Shown in pieces: positions 5,619 through 5,641 of a DNA stretch of 5,641 bases. Source of the stretch: Roseiflexaceae bacterium (GTDB lineage Bacteria; Chloroflexota; Chloroflexia; Chloroflexales; Roseiflexaceae); assembly GCA_014381165.1 (NCBI GenBank), contig JACMIM010000683.1, forward strand, positions 1 to 5,641, written 5' to 3'. Positions within the stretch are counted from its first letter, which is position 1. The number at the start of each line of letters is the position of its first letter. A program made the translations under genes and the position numbers. Below the pieces are notes generated by a model that saw only the letters and a list, made by a program, of their open reading frames with translations, was not told the DNA's origin and made no database searches.

Positions 5619-5641
5619 GTTGTGGTGCAAGGCACCACAAC
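5619..5641. repeat. Perfect 10-bp inverted repeat at the window edge
   Basis: GTTGTGGTGC (5619-5628) and GCACCACAAC (5632-5641) are exact reverse complements separated by AAG. A T run lies just upstream (5606-5611). What follows is outside the window, so it cannot be told whether this is a second or bidirectional terminator, or the end of a larger repeat. Confidence 0.7.

Noticed and set aside
5551..5641. Missing fourth mutase domain displaced by a frameshift downstream of 5550
   Set aside because: Only 91 bases remain and they carry terminator-like structure. No NTEP-type sequence is seen, and the other catalytic losses are spread through the protein, which one frameshift cannot explain.

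Overview
The window is a GC-rich (roughly 60 percent) bacterial chromosome segment with no tRNA, rRNA, CRISPR array or transposase gene. My best guess for the source is a Chloroflexota bacterium of the Roseiflexus/Kouleothrix kind. That rests on the C-rich heptameric intergenic repeat and the general character of the proteins. It is inference, not a database result.

Layout. Positions 1-94 hold a G/C-extreme element with seven-base periodicity that can fold into a long imperfect hairpin and contains G-quadruplex-type runs on both strands. It abuts the stop codon of a minus-strand lipoprotein gene (95-952) whose mature part is an internally duplicated, possibly OB-fold-like domain. This gene and the next one to the right diverge from back-to-back sigma70-type promoters. 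The left one matches the textbook consensus exactly. The right one drives a 207-residue membrane-anchored, helical/coiled-coil protein of unknown function (1159-1782). After a 234-base gap with only a weak extended -10 element comes a monocistronic alpha/beta hydrolase with a complete Ser-Asp-His triad (2017-2847).

The right half is a two-gene operon. The first gene (3008-4405) is a phosphomannomutase/phosphoglucomutase with all four signature motifs intact. The second (4402-5550) overlaps it by ATGA and is a remote homologue from the same superfamily in which every catalytic signature is altered. The phosphoserine is Gly, two of three metal-binding Asp are gone, the sugar-binding GExSGH loop is gone, and the C-terminal phosphate-binding domain is absent. 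It is most simply read as a pseudoenzyme co-expressed with its active relative, and it is the most notable thing in the window. A weak intrinsic terminator with a T run follows, and then a perfect 10-bp hairpin at the right edge.

Functionally, the mutase links hexose-6-phosphate to hexose-1-phosphate, feeding sugar nucleotides for envelope glycans. The lipoprotein and the anchored coiled-coil protein are also envelope-associated by sequence. Beyond that, nothing in the sequence ties the three transcription units into a single system.
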